From positions 1-38,040 of the forward strand of contig CAAGLJ010000052.1 in the NCBI GenBank assembly GCA_900770785.1: a DNA stretch of 38,040 nt. The letters are read 5' to 3'. The notes beneath the pieces are model-generated. The model saw only the letters and a program-made list of their open reading frames with translations. It ran no database searches and was not told where the DNA came from. Position numbers and translations under genes: made by a program. Every line of letters starts with the position of its first letter. Positions within the stretch are counted from its first letter, which is position 1. Source of the DNA: Lachnospiraceae bacterium (lineage in GTDB: Bacteria; Bacillota; Clostridia; Lachnospirales; Lachnospiraceae). This document shows, piece by piece, positions 8,750 through 16,576 of the stretch.

Positions 8750-8980
8750 TCAGGCCTTCTGTGAATCAATGTACTCTACAATATCCTTTACCGTAACGAA
8801 GTTTACTAATACTTCATCCGAAATAGAAAGATTAAATTCTTCTTCCAAAGCCATGTTCAGTTCTACTGCATCCAGAGAATCCGCTCCCAGATCCTCCTTT
8901 AAATCTGCAGTTAATACTACTGCTTCCTCGTCACAGCCCAAAGTATCCACAATAATCTCTTTTACCTTTTCAAACGTCAT
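8750..8980 (-). CDS. acpP: acyl carrier protein
   Basis: This 76-residue acidic four-helix carrier bears the phosphopantetheine attachment site DSLDAVEL, with the serine at residue 35. It shuttles acyl chains among all Fab enzymes encoded downstream, and it is the first gene of the operon. The start is fixed by AAGGAGG eight bases upstream of the ATG. The very strong ribosome site fits a protein needed in large amounts. The leader upstream is unusual and is described separately. Confidence 0.97.
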   Translation of the reverse strand: MTFEKVKEIIVDTLGCDEEAVVLTADLKEDLGADSLDAVELNMALEEEFNLSISDEVLVNFVTVKDIVEYIDSQKA

Positions 8981-9066
8981 CTTCTAATCCTCCTTGTTTT
9001 TCCGAAGGAAAAATGCGAGTCTCTGCGAGCAGAGGATTTTCCCTCCTTGTTTTTACAAATTAAAAT
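8981..9066 (-). promoter_or_regulatory. structured acpP leader with duplicated Shine-Dalgarno segment
   Basis: The 13-base segment AAAAACAAGGAGG (minus strand) occurs twice, at 9054-9042 and 9001-8989; only the second is placed to serve acpP. Between them are two hairpins: one with arms CTCTG/CAGAG (9021-9034) and one with arms TTTTTCC/GGAAAAA and a three-base loop (8997-9013), which abuts the working ribosome site. No start codon follows the first copy at a usable distance. The layout could adjust AcpP translation; it might also be a chance duplication. Confidence 0.55.
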
Positions 9067-9071
9067 ATTTA

Positions 9072-9109
9072 CAGTAAATTTACCTAAATAATTTTAATTA
9101 AATTTACTG
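9072..9109. promoter_or_regulatory. inverted repeat, candidate operator of the fatty-acid operon
   Basis: CAGTAAATTTA (9072-9082) and its exact complement TAAATTTACTG (9099-9109) form an 11-bp inverted repeat with a 16-base AT-rich centre. The left arm also overlaps a smaller dyad, ATTTAC-A-GTAAAT (9067-9079). It begins 6 bases downstream of the -10 box of the acpP promoter, a typical repressor position. It does not clearly match the FabT or FapR consensus as I know them, so the binding protein is unassigned. Confidence 0.5.
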
Positions 9110-9114
9110 AGCGA

Positions 9115-9143
9115 ATTATATATTAGCATACTTACAATGTCAA
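9115..9143 (-). promoter_or_regulatory. sigma-A type promoter of the acpP-fab operon
   Basis: On the minus strand, TTGACA (9143-9138) and TATAAT (9120-9115) are both perfect consensus hexamers separated by exactly 17 bases. An AT-rich tract lies upstream and could act as an UP element. Transcription would start near 9108, giving a leader of roughly 125 bases before the acpP ATG. Confidence 0.85.
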
Positions 9144-9457
9144 TAACTATTTCAATTTATTTAATTAAATTTCTAAAAAATAGTAGTCTCGTAAAAAAAT
9201 CCTGCTGCTCTAAGCCAAAAAAGAACAAACAAAAAAAGAATCCTATTGGAGACTCTTACTTAGGAATTGCAAGAAAAATAGTTTTTGAGTAACGTCTTAA
9301 GCGGTGATAAAAGAAATAACGACCATACTTGAGTGTGATACTCTTGTATGGTCGTTTTTTTATATCTGTGTATGAAGATATAATTGAAGCATAATGTAAT
9401 CATATCGTGTTTTCGCCAGTTCCTTTGAAACTTTTATTACACCCTATGGATATAAAT
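9144..9457. other. non-coding AT-rich junction between the fab operon and the restriction system
   Basis: No convincing gene is seen. The stretch contains the upstream side of the acpP promoter, poly-A runs, and one strong hairpin at 9319-9355. A 51-codon plus-strand frame from 9137 crosses the acpP promoter and lacks a ribosome site, so I do not call it. The composition shifts here towards the AT-rich restriction-modification block, so this probably contains the left edge of an acquired segment. I see no transposon ends or target duplication. Confidence 0.5.
9319..9362 (+). terminator. intrinsic terminator (T-tract on the plus strand)
   Basis: ACGACCATAC (9319-9328) pairs perfectly with GTATGGTCGT (9346-9355) and is followed by a run of T. 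The orientation with the best T-tract is plus, yet no plus-strand gene precedes it. The minus-strand flank (TTATTTCTTTT) is also T-rich, so it may serve as the terminator of the minus-strand res gene. Confidence 0.7.
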
Positions 9458-9526
9458 CTATTCAACCTTGAGATTGTACTTGCGTAATTTTTGCTTCGGG
9501 AATATATCATATGCTATTTTATCCAT
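9458..9526 (-). CDS. possible 22-residue ORF just after res
   Basis: A 22-codon minus-strand frame (starting MDKIAYDIFPK, ending TAG) begins 17 bases after the res stop. AAGGAG lies about 12 bases before its ATG. It is lysine-rich and has no recognisable domain. It could be a real small protein, the remains of a decayed gene, or chance. I have no functional claim. Confidence 0.25.
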   Translation of the reverse strand: MDKIAYDIFPKQKLRKYNLKVE

Positions 9527-9542
9527 TCGTTGTCACACTCCT

Positions 9543-12503
9543 TTAGTTTCCCATAACCTCATTGATAATCTGAGCCATTTGTTTGTTGCCAAGCTGGTCT
9601 CTGAAATGAACAGTATAGCCATCAGCAGTTAGCATATCAAAGAATACTTTTGCACATTCGATTTTTGCTTTTTCTGTACCTCTTAGGTCAGTTTTTCCTT
9701 CAACATCTTTTGTTTCAACAATAATATTCAATTCTTTATCACCATTTGTGTGTTTAACCACATACATAAAATCTGGGCTATACATTCCACCTGTAATAGT
9801 AGGAATCGCTATACTTGCACGTGGAATTTTTCCATAAACAATTACTTCCTCAATATCAGCTGTGATATTGTCTTTCTCCAGTGGCGAGTCATAAGCGTAA
9901 GCATCATACAAGTACTTTGCGCTCGGAGTTCCGGGTACAATCTTCGTACCAATTCTTCCTTGTGATACTTCGCTTCTTACCGTTCCATCTGCATATGTAA
10001 GTGCAGTAGCGCCAAGTGGAGTTTTGCTACGTTCATATCTGAACCTTCCTTGTAAGTTTTCGTTTTTCCACGTTGAAAATTCGGAGCAGAATCCTGCTAC
10101 AGAGTTTTCATTGATATGTGCAGTAAAATTAGTTCCATGTTTTTTTGCAAATCTGCACAAAGCAGAATGAATCACTTTGATTGGAATATTTGTTGCGTTA
10201 GTGATTCGTTTCAAGAAAGTGTTATAAGGGATAGTTTTATGAACTGTATATTGAACACCACTTTCTCTTACAACACTCATTTCTGTTCCTGTACTTCCGA
10301 TCCTACTACGCTCACTCCGCATGACTAAATCGGTGAAAATCCCCCTCTTTTCAAATAATTCTAGTACAACATCCTCAATATTATCATTCAAATCATTATC
10401 ATAGAACAGTAAATAACGATGATTAATGGTTTCCCACAATTCTTTAATCTCGTTATATGCTGCTTTTCGTATTTTTACAGGCTTTGGTTTATCTTTGTTT
10501 CTGTCCTTGACTTTTCCAGAGGAAAGTCCGGTAATAAAATCAGGATATTCCGCAAATAAAGCATCCCTTGCTTCAGGCTTAATATTGTTGTGTCTATCGA
10601 TATAACGCTTACCATAGAGTTCATCAAATAAATCATCGCTTGTTTTACCAAGTTTCTTTGCAACAGCATCCAGTTTTTCTTCCGAAATTGTTGCAGCCTG
10701 GGGTAGTTCACTATTAATTTGATCTACAAGCTTTTGTGCAAAATCGGCCTCGGTAAAGTCCACAATATAGTTAAGAACAAATTCCTCATTAGATATTCTA
10801 TTTCCGTTTTCATCAACAGGCAAACGTAATCCGCGTCCCACTTCCTGAAGTTTGCTGTTTTCACTTCCGCTTGAACGAAGTTTTGCAATGGTAAATACAT
10901 TAGGGTTATCCCAGCCTTCCTTTAAAGTCCATTTTGAAAAAAGAAAGCGAAGTGTATTCTTACTGCCATCTTCATTCGAAAAAGATAGTAACTGCTTTTT
11001 TCCATGTAAAATAACATCAACCTCTTTTGCAATATCTTCATCAGAATCACTGTTATCCTGTGAAAAGTAACCTGCATGACACGCACTCAAATCAGAGAGA
11101 CTTGCTTCCAGATACTCTTTGTACTCTGCATCGTGGTCATTCAATGTAGCGATCGTCTTTTCCATCTGCTCTTTAAGTAGCTCTTCAAACATCGTCAGTA
11201 AATATGGACATTTTCCATCTTCACTAACTCTATAAGAAGAAATATCATCAATGAAAAAGAGTGCTAATGTTTTTATCTTATAAGTTCTATTGCAGAAGTT
11301 CTCCTTCTCGGTCTCAAAATGACGTTGAATAGCAAGACGCAGCATTTGTTTCTGATATGAGGTCATATAAATATCTACATCAAGTTCCTCTCCGGAAGTC
11401 TTGATAATACCATTTGAAAACTCTACTGTGGTCTTATCTATTATCGAAACAGTAATGCCTTCAAAGGCATCACTTATTATGGATAATGAATCACCTTTTT
11501 TTAGTGTAAAATTTCTTGTTGCCTCATCTTTTTTCTTATACTGAAAGTGAACAGCCTCTTTACTGTCAATAGAGGTTATCTTAACCTTTTCCTCTTTTTT
11601 TGATACCGGCTCAAAATGCTCTTTTGCGACACCTTTAATCAAGCCTTGATTAAAAGATGCACAAGCATTCAAATCATATAATAAGTTCTGATAGTCTTTT
11701 ACAGTAATTTTGTTTCTGCCACGTCCAGTAGTAGTTTCCGGAAATGTTGCACCAAAACGAATAATAGCCTGTGGTTTTATTTCTTCAAGAATTACCTTAA
11801 ATGCTTTTTGGTCACAAGAAAAACGATGTGGTTCGTCAATCATGACAATTGGCTTAGTTGAAGCGATTGCATCAAGAGGTCTGTAAAAGCCTTCCACACC
11901 ATAATCGTAATCATCTCGTATCAGCATCTTACCATTGGTTAAAAGCTGCATATTTACAAGAAGTACATATATCTTCTTTGTGTTCTGACAAGAGCCTTTA
12001 ACAAAGTCGCTAACAACGCTTGGAAAGTAGGAACGACCCTTTTTCTTGTTTTTCGGTGCTTCCAACACCAATGTTTCGATTTCTGTCCCATATCCACACC
12101 CATCTGTAAAATGGCGTCTTGCATACGGTTCGTTCAAAAATTGCTCTGTGCCTGCTTTAATTGCCAATGAAGGTACCACAATAATAAACTTGTTAAAGCC
12201 ATATTTTTTATGCAATTCAAAAATTGTTTTTGTATATACATATGTTTTTCCAGTACCTGTTTCCATCTTAATATCAAGATTAAGATATTCACCTTGAGAG
12301 ACTGGAACACTTGAACGATATTCTGCTGGTAACTTACTTTGCAAAGCCTTAATGTTATTCGCTATATGAGTGTCTTTTAATGAAAATGAAGGATTTTCAT
12401 AAAACTGTATTGGCGTAGAAATATATGCGCCCTTAAATACTTCAGTAATTGCATCAATAGCATTTTGCTGATGTGGTAATTGTTGTTGGAGGATTAATTC
12501 CAT
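9543..12503 (-). CDS. res: type III restriction enzyme, Res subunit
   Basis: This 986-residue protein is a superfamily 2 helicase-nuclease. Walker A METGTGKT is at 80-87, the DEPH box (MIDEPHRF) at 223-226, and helicase motif VI lies in LQEVGRGLRLP. A C-terminal PD-(D/E)xK nuclease is readable as PD at 910-911 and ETK at 930-932. Full length (family about 900-1000) and intact motifs suggest an active enzyme. It needs Mod for site recognition, cleaving after ATP-driven sliding between head-to-head unmodified sites. GGAGG lies seven bases before the ATG, 12 bases after mod. Base composition is more AT-rich than neighbouring operons, suggesting horizontal transfer. Confidence 0.93.
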   Translation of the reverse strand: MELILQQQLPHQQNAIDAITEVFKGAYISTPIQFYENPSFSLKDTHIANNIKALQSKLPAEYRSSVPVSQGEYLNLDIKMETGTGKTYVYTKTIFELHKKYGFNKFIIVVPSLAIKAGTEQFLNEPYARRHFTDGCGYGTEIETLVLEAPKNKKKGRSYFPSVVSDFVKGSCQNTKKIYVLLVNMQLLTNGKMLIRDDYDYGVEGFYRPLDAIASTKPIVMIDEPHRFSCDQKAFKVILEEIKPQAIIRFGATFPETTTGRGRNKITVKDYQNLLYDLNACASFNQGLIKGVAKEHFEPVSKKEEKVKITSIDSKEAVHFQYKKKDEATRNFTLKKGDSLSIISDAFEGITVSIIDKTTVEFSNGIIKTSGEELDVDIYMTSYQKQMLRLAIQRHFETEKENFCNRTYKIKTLALFFIDDISSYRVSEDGKCPYLLTMFEELLKEQMEKTIATLNDHDAEYKEYLEASLSDLSACHAGYFSQDNSDSDEDIAKEVDVILHGKKQLLSFSNEDGSKNTLRFLFSKWTLKEGWDNPNVFTIAKLRSSGSENSKLQEVGRGLRLPVDENGNRISNEEFVLNYIVDFTEADFAQKLVDQINSELPQAATISEEKLDAVAKKLGKTSDDLFDELYGKRYIDRHNNIKPEARDALFAEYPDFITGLSSGKVKDRNKDKPKPVKIRKAAYNEIKELWETINHRYLLFYDNDLNDNIEDVVLELFEKRGIFTDLVMRSERSRIGSTGTEMSVVRESGVQYTVHKTIPYNTFLKRITNATNIPIKVIHSALCRFAKKHGTNFTAHINENSVAGFCSEFSTWKNENLQGRFRYERSKTPLGATALTYADGTVRSEVSQGRIGTKIVPGTPSAKYLYDAYAYDSPLEKDNITADIEEVIVYGKIPRASIAIPTITGGMYSPDFMYVVKHTNGDKELNIIVETKDVEGKTDLRGTEKAKIECAKVFFDMLTADGYTVHFRDQLGNKQMAQIINEVMGN

Positions 12504-12514
12504 AAGACACCTCC

Positions 12515-14488
12515 TTAATAACGGACATCAAAGTTAATACGTAGATTTTTCTCCGTATCCTTGAGTCTTGCCAAATTCATTTTCAATTCTTCAACCATAG
12601 TCCATGCAAAGCTATAGCCAAAGATAACAACATTTTCTGCGTTAAAGCTACCATTGGCTTCATATTTGTCAACAATAGCAGCAATAGCTCCTTTAGAGAT
12701 ATCCGCATCAATAAGATATAAATGTTTGTCAATGTAATATCCTGTGTAGCCTTCAAAATCTATTGCTTCAACAGAAGCGTTAAAGCCATAACCATCACAT
12801 ACAAGCCATGTTGTTAAAACAGTTTGAATTCCGAAGTCTGTAAGGATATCATTTGTCAAAAACATACCCTGTTCTTCTGGAATAAAGCTTTCTAGTTTAT
12901 CAAGAGTGGTTTGTTTTGGCTCTTGAAGGGTATAGTGCTTAAAACCGAGGTCAACAGTTGTGTCTGGATATTCTTTGATACAAAGAGGCCTGGCTCTGGA
13001 TATTCTATCCATACCTATATCACATATTGTACGATAACCAGCTTTATATGCAGAAGTGCCTTCCTTACAAAGTTCCGGGAGTTGTATCATTATGTATCTT
13101 CTTAACTCATCTGGTTCAGCACAATTTAACCGCATTATCGCTTCTGCAGTTGTTGCAGAACCAGAGAAAAAATCTAATATCACATCTCCTTTTCGTGTAC
13201 ATAGACGTGCAAGTAACATAATTAGCTCAAGAGGTTTCGTGTGATCAAATATTTTTTTACCGATTGTTTTTGCAATATCTTTAGTTGCATTATCGTTAGA
13301 GTATGCGTTATCTGTAGTTTCAAGCGTTGATATTGATTTTGTTCTATCAGAATATTCAATATAATAACCATCATCCCCGTCTTCAATCATTGCTTTTTGA
13401 TATGTTTTTGTATAGATACGTTTACCATTTCGGCTTGTTTTTACAACAACGAATCCATTTTCATATCCAAAGTTAAATTTTTCTTTGCTCCATCTCCAAG
13501 CCCAATCGGCAACATCATGATTTCCATTTTGACGTTCTTTATACAGTTCTTCGAATTGTCCCGGGTAAAATATTTCACCATTAATTTCCAATGGATAATC
13601 AAGACTGCTACTATACTGCAAACTATCATAATCCAACGTTTGATTTAGTTTATAAAATCCTCGTTCTTCAAAATACTCATCTTTATATTTAAAAGAGGAA
13701 TCATTATGTTCAATGGCATAAAGATTAGGTTTGTTTGTTTTTGAGTACATCAATAAATAATCATGATTTTTTGCAACTATGTCCGATGATTTTCCACCTC
13801 GTTTTGTTATACGAGGAAATTCTACAATAAAGTTGTCTTCACCAAACACATCGTCACAAAGCAACTTTAAGTTGTGACATTCATTATCATCAATAGATAT
13901 AAAAATAACTCCATCATCCTTAAGCAAATCTCTTGCCAAAAGAAGACGTGGATACATAAACATAAGCCATGCAGAATGTGATGCAGAGCCTCTCTGTGTC
14001 AAGTCAAGAATTCTTTGTGCATGTTCTTCATCAATGCTTAACTTTGAAGCAAGTTCAGCGGAAGTGAAGTTGAAGCTGTCATTGTAAGCAAATCCATCCG
14101 ATCCAGTATTATATGGAGGGTCTATATAAATACACTTGACCTGATGAGCATAACTTTTTAACAACTGCTTTAGCCCATCAAGATTATCTCCAGAAATATA
14201 AATATTCTGACTATCTTTATTTTCTGGTCTATTATTATGTTCCTCGTCTGGGACAATAACAGTAGTAGTATCAATAGACGCTAATAAACGCGCATAGTTT
14301 TTACCGAGGAATTTCAATTCATATCCCTCGCCACTTACTGTTACTTTATCACTTAAATATCCTTTAAATCTTTCAATATCAAAGCTTCCATCACCTTTAA
14401 AACAAGACGGAAAATTTTCTCTTAACACTTCCATTTCCTTTGTATTTGGAAAAACTGAATCATTTGCATTTATGATATCTTTTATCAT
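12515..14488 (-). CDS. mod: type III DNA methyltransferase, Mod subunit (adenine-N6)
   Basis: This 657-residue beta-class DNA methyltransferase has motif IV IDPPYNTGSDG (DPPY at 123-126) before the SAM-binding motif DFFSGSATTAEA (439-446), the order expected for the beta class. The DPPY tetrad points to N6-adenine methylation. Residues about 225-400, between the motifs, should be the target recognition domain and decide specificity, which cannot be predicted by eye. It starts by an ATGA overlap with the upstream xre gene and is followed 11 bases later by res. I see no long simple-sequence repeat of the kind that makes some mod genes phase variable. Confidence 0.93.
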   Translation of the reverse strand: MIKDIINANDSVFPNTKEMEVLRENFPSCFKGDGSFDIERFKGYLSDKVTVSGEGYELKFLGKNYARLLASIDTTTVIVPDEEHNNRPENKDSQNIYISGDNLDGLKQLLKSYAHQVKCIYIDPPYNTGSDGFAYNDSFNFTSAELASKLSIDEEHAQRILDLTQRGSASHSAWLMFMYPRLLLARDLLKDDGVIFISIDDNECHNLKLLCDDVFGEDNFIVEFPRITKRGGKSSDIVAKNHDYLLMYSKTNKPNLYAIEHNDSSFKYKDEYFEERGFYKLNQTLDYDSLQYSSSLDYPLEINGEIFYPGQFEELYKERQNGNHDVADWAWRWSKEKFNFGYENGFVVVKTSRNGKRIYTKTYQKAMIEDGDDGYYIEYSDRTKSISTLETTDNAYSNDNATKDIAKTIGKKIFDHTKPLELIMLLARLCTRKGDVILDFFSGSATTAEAIMRLNCAEPDELRRYIMIQLPELCKEGTSAYKAGYRTICDIGMDRISRARPLCIKEYPDTTVDLGFKHYTLQEPKQTTLDKLESFIPEEQGMFLTNDILTDFGIQTVLTTWLVCDGYGFNASVEAIDFEGYTGYYIDKHLYLIDADISKGAIAAIVDKYEANGSFNAENVVIFGYSFAWTMVEELKMNLARLKDTEKNLRINFDVRY

Positions 14489-14721
14489 TTCAATTTACCC
14501 TCCACTTTAAAATCAAGCCATGCCTCTTCGATTGTTGAATACTCGATATCATTCTTCTGGCAGAACTCTTTGATATTTTTCATTGTGGAAAGATTCGGCT
14601 TTGCTTTACCGCCTTCCCATCTATTCATCATTGAAAACGCAACCTGTACTTTCTTTGCAAAATCACTCTGCGTAAGGAAATAGCGCTGTCTGCTCCTTTT
14701 TATCTCTTCTGGAAATTCTAT
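14485..14721 (-). CDS. Xre-family helix-turn-helix regulator with apparent ATA start
   Basis: This protein of about 78 residues has a Cro/CI-type helix-turn-helix: LTQSDFAKKVQVAFSMMNRWEGG, followed by PNLSTMKNIKEFC. It probably controls the type III system, as small Xre proteins often do for restriction systems. The start is odd: AAAAGGAG (14736-14729) is seven bases before an ATA codon at 14721-14719, where the protein would begin with (I/M)EFPEEIKRSRQRY. The in-frame TTG at 14772 lies upstream of a TATAAT box and has no ribosome site. The ATG directly after the AGGAG is in another frame that stops after 21 codons. The stop overlaps the mod ATG (ATGA). Confidence 0.75.
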   Translation of the reverse strand: MEFPEEIKRSRQRYFLTQSDFAKKVQVAFSMMNRWEGGKAKPNLSTMKNIKEFCQKNDIEYSTIEEAWLDFKVEGKLK

Positions 14722-14760
14722 TTTGCATCTCCTTTTCTTAGATATTTTAAAAACAGCGTT

Positions 14761-14766
14761 ATTATA
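14761..14766 (-). promoter_or_regulatory. -10 box for the xre-mod-res operon
   Basis: TATAAT on the minus strand (14766-14761) is perfect; the -35 region is weak. A start of transcription near 14754 would leave a leader of about 30 bases with the AAAAGGAG ribosome site inside it. Confidence 0.5.
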
Positions 14767-14835
14767 ACACAAAAATATAAATTTTTCTGCCCCTACGTTT
14801 ATTAAACAGTATTAAAAGTAAATATATTGTATAAC

Positions 14836-14865
14836 CTGCCAATGTTTTGCATTTCCTCTTGGCAG
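14836..14865. repeat. short inverted repeat between xre and the methyltransferase gene
   Basis: CTGCCAA (14836-14842) pairs with TTGGCAG (14859-14865) around a 16-base loop. It has no T-run. It lies between divergent promoters and could be an operator for the Xre protein or leftover structure. Confidence 0.3.
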
Positions 14866-14902
14866 ACGTCTACCTTTCAATACTGTTTCCCTATAATAAG
14901 AA

Positions 14903-14932
14903 TTGACAAGCTATACTTTAACTTGGTAATAT
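14903..14932 (+). promoter_or_regulatory. promoter of the RlmI-like methyltransferase gene
   Basis: TTGACA at 14903-14908 and TAATAT at 14927-14932 with an 18-base spacer. It lies about 38 bases before the gene's ATG. Confidence 0.6.
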
Positions 14933-14969
14933 TGGTAAATCAAATCAGCTGCCTGAAGGGAGGGCAAAT

Positions 14970-15833
14970 ATGTGGATTGCTAATCAATGGAAGGACTATG
15001 AAGTACTGGATACTTCATCAGGAGAAAAATTAGAACGATGGGGAAAATACCTGTTGGTCAGGCCCGATCCGCAGGTCATCTGGTCAACTCCAAAAAAGAA
15101 TCCAGGCTGGAAGAAAATGAATGGTCATTATCATAGAAGCGCATCTGGCGGAGGCGAGTGGGAATTCTTTAATCTGCCGGATGAATGGTGCATCCATTAT
15201 AAAAATTTAACCTTTAATCTTAAACCTTTCAGCTTTAAGCATACTGGCTTATTCCCCGAACAGGCTGCAAACTGGGACTGGTTCAGTGAGTTAATCCGAA
15301 CAGCCAAAAGGCCCATTAAGGTTCTTAATCTATTTGCCTATACTGGAGGTGCAACTCTGTCCGCCTTAGCCGCGGGTGCCAATGTTACTCATGTTGATGC
15401 TTCCCGGGGAATGGTAAACTGGGCAAAAGAAAATGCCGCTGCATCTGACTTAAATGACCGTCCCGTCAGATGGCTCGTAGATGATTGTGTGAAATTTGTT
15501 GAACGGGAAATACGCCGTGGGAATACCTATGATGCAATTATTATGGATCCACCCTCCTACGGAAGAGGCCCCAAGGGGGAGATTTGGAAAATTGAAGACA
15601 GTATTTACCCTTTTATTGAACTTACTACTGAAATTCTTTCAAAGGAACCTCTCTTCTATCTGGTCAACTCATATACTACCGGTTTACAGCCCGCTGTATT
15701 GACCTACATGATTCATGAGACTATCTGTCGGAGGTTTGGCGGAAAAGTGGAATCCAGCGAAATAGGCTTACCCGTCCGCGACAGCGGCTTAATCCTTCCC
15801 TGTGGTGCAAGCGGAAGGTGGGTTGGCAGGTAG
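14970..15833 (+). CDS. RlmI/RlmK-like class I SAM-dependent methyltransferase
   Basis: This 287-residue protein has a Rossmann methyltransferase core: motif I VLNLFAYTGGATLSALAAGA (about residues 118-137), an acidic residue after strand 2 (HVDAS), and motif IV DPPSYGRG. DPPSYGRG and the GxSGRWV-type C-terminus resemble the COG1092 group, which includes 23S rRNA methyltransferases RlmI and RlmK. An N-terminal segment of about 60 residues (DYEVLDTSSGEKLERWG) replaces the usual PUA domain. The exact target, probably rRNA, is not certain. GGGAGGG precedes the ATG. It is monocistronic, divergent from the restriction operon and convergent with the HAD gene. Confidence 0.8.
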   Translation: MWIANQWKDYEVLDTSSGEKLERWGKYLLVRPDPQVIWSTPKKNPGWKKMNGHYHRSASGGGEWEFFNLPDEWCIHYKNLTFNLKPFSFKHTGLFPEQAANWDWFSELIRTAKRPIKVLNLFAYTGGATLSALAAGANVTHVDASRGMVNWAKENAAASDLNDRPVRWLVDDCVKFVEREIRRGNTYDAIIMDPPSYGRGPKGEIWKIEDSIYPFIELTTEILSKEPLFYLVNSYTTGLQPAVLTYMIHETICRRFGGKVESSEIGLPVRDSGLILPCGASGRWVGR

Positions 15834-15858
15834 AATTGCCTTGAAACTAAAAAACACA

Positions 15859-15895
15859 AAAACGGTATAGTCATAGAGACCATACCGTTTTTTTT
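15859..15895. terminator. bidirectional terminator between convergent genes
   Basis: AACGGTAT (15861-15868) pairs with ATACCGTT (15882-15889), and the stem extends inward through GTC/GAC past one mismatch. A-run on the left and T-run on the right flank the stem, so it can end both the methyltransferase transcript and the minus-strand PTS operon. Confidence 0.85.
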
Positions 15896-15906
15896 GATTA
15901 ATCTTA

Positions 15907-16572
15907 CTATGGGATTTCTGCCTCCAGCCATTCTTTTCTGAACTCTGTAAAGTCATGGATAAAGAAATCGGCTCCGGCACGAATCAAATCATTTTTCACA
16001 CATTCTGAACCGATTCCTACAATTCTTCCTGCATTGTTTTCCCTGGCATGAGTAATTGCACTTATGCTGTCTTCCACCACAATACATTCAGAAACAACGG
16101 TTCCCAGCCGTCTTGCAGCTTCACAATGCATTTCTCCCTTATGAGCATATGTTCCATCATCATAAACGCATTGCTCTTTATCAAACCAACGCTCCAGCCT
16201 AAACTGTTCAAAGTAGAAGTTAATATTCTCTCTTATAGAAGCGCTGGCCATAATAAAAGGAACCTTATGTTCCTTCAAATATTGGAGGAAATCCTCCGCC
16301 CCTGGTGCCAAATGTACCAGTCCGGGATTCTCCTTACATATTTGTCTATAAAGAGCTTCTTTATGACGGGAGCAATCGTTTCTTTCCTCAGGAGTGAGCC
16401 ATGGTGCAATCCTCTGAATAATCATATCATTGCGCGGCCCACAATAAAAATTGCTGTCCGGTTCATCACCTGTGTTTCCACAAAGTTCCCTGTAAATTTT
16501 GGCCCAGGCTTCCTGATGGAAGCCTGAGTCAAAGAATAGAGTACCATTAAAATCAAGGAGTACTGCCTTCAT
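15907..16572 (-). CDS. HAD-family phosphatase/mutase-like protein with DxN motif
   Basis: This 221-residue HAD subfamily IA protein has a helical cap (about 15-85). The N-terminal motif reads LLDFNGTLF: the nucleophile Asp7 is present but the usual second aspartate is Asn9. Motif II is MASAS, and the C-terminal acidic motif is VVEDSISAI. It resembles beta-phosphoglucomutase-like enzymes. The start lies 4 bases after the EIID stop with a modest ribosome site (TAGG), so it is the last gene of the EIIB-EIIC-EIID operon. It may act on a sugar phosphate made by that PTS. Loss of the acid/base Asp could change or reduce phosphatase activity. Confidence 0.8.
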   Translation of the reverse strand: MKAVLLDFNGTLFFDSGFHQEAWAKIYRELCGNTGDEPDSNFYCGPRNDMIIQRIAPWLTPEERNDCSRHKEALYRQICKENPGLVHLAPGAEDFLQYLKEHKVPFIMASASIRENINFYFEQFRLERWFDKEQCVYDDGTYAHKGEMHCEAARRLGTVVSECIVVEDSISAITHARENNAGRIVGIGSECVKNDLIRAGADFFIHDFTEFRKEWLEAEIP

Positions 16573-16576
16573 CTGC

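Noticed and set aside
9137..9292. 51-codon plus-strand frame ending GIARKIVFE
   Set aside because: It runs across the perfect acpP promoter on the other strand, has no ribosome site and is mostly Lys/Ile/Ser as expected of AT-rich DNA. It could be the tail of a lost gene, but nothing supports it.
12515..14488. Phase-variable repeat tract in mod
   Set aside because: No long run of short tandem repeats occurs in the gene or its promoter, so simple slippage switching is not supported.
14722..14772. N-terminal extension of the Xre gene from TTG at 14772
   Set aside because: It would start upstream of the TATAAT box, has no ribosome site, and the extra residues do not fit the HTH family.
14827..15033. 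Plus-strand ORF before the methyltransferase
   Set aside because: It overlaps the promoter and start of the methyltransferase in another frame and lacks a ribosome site.
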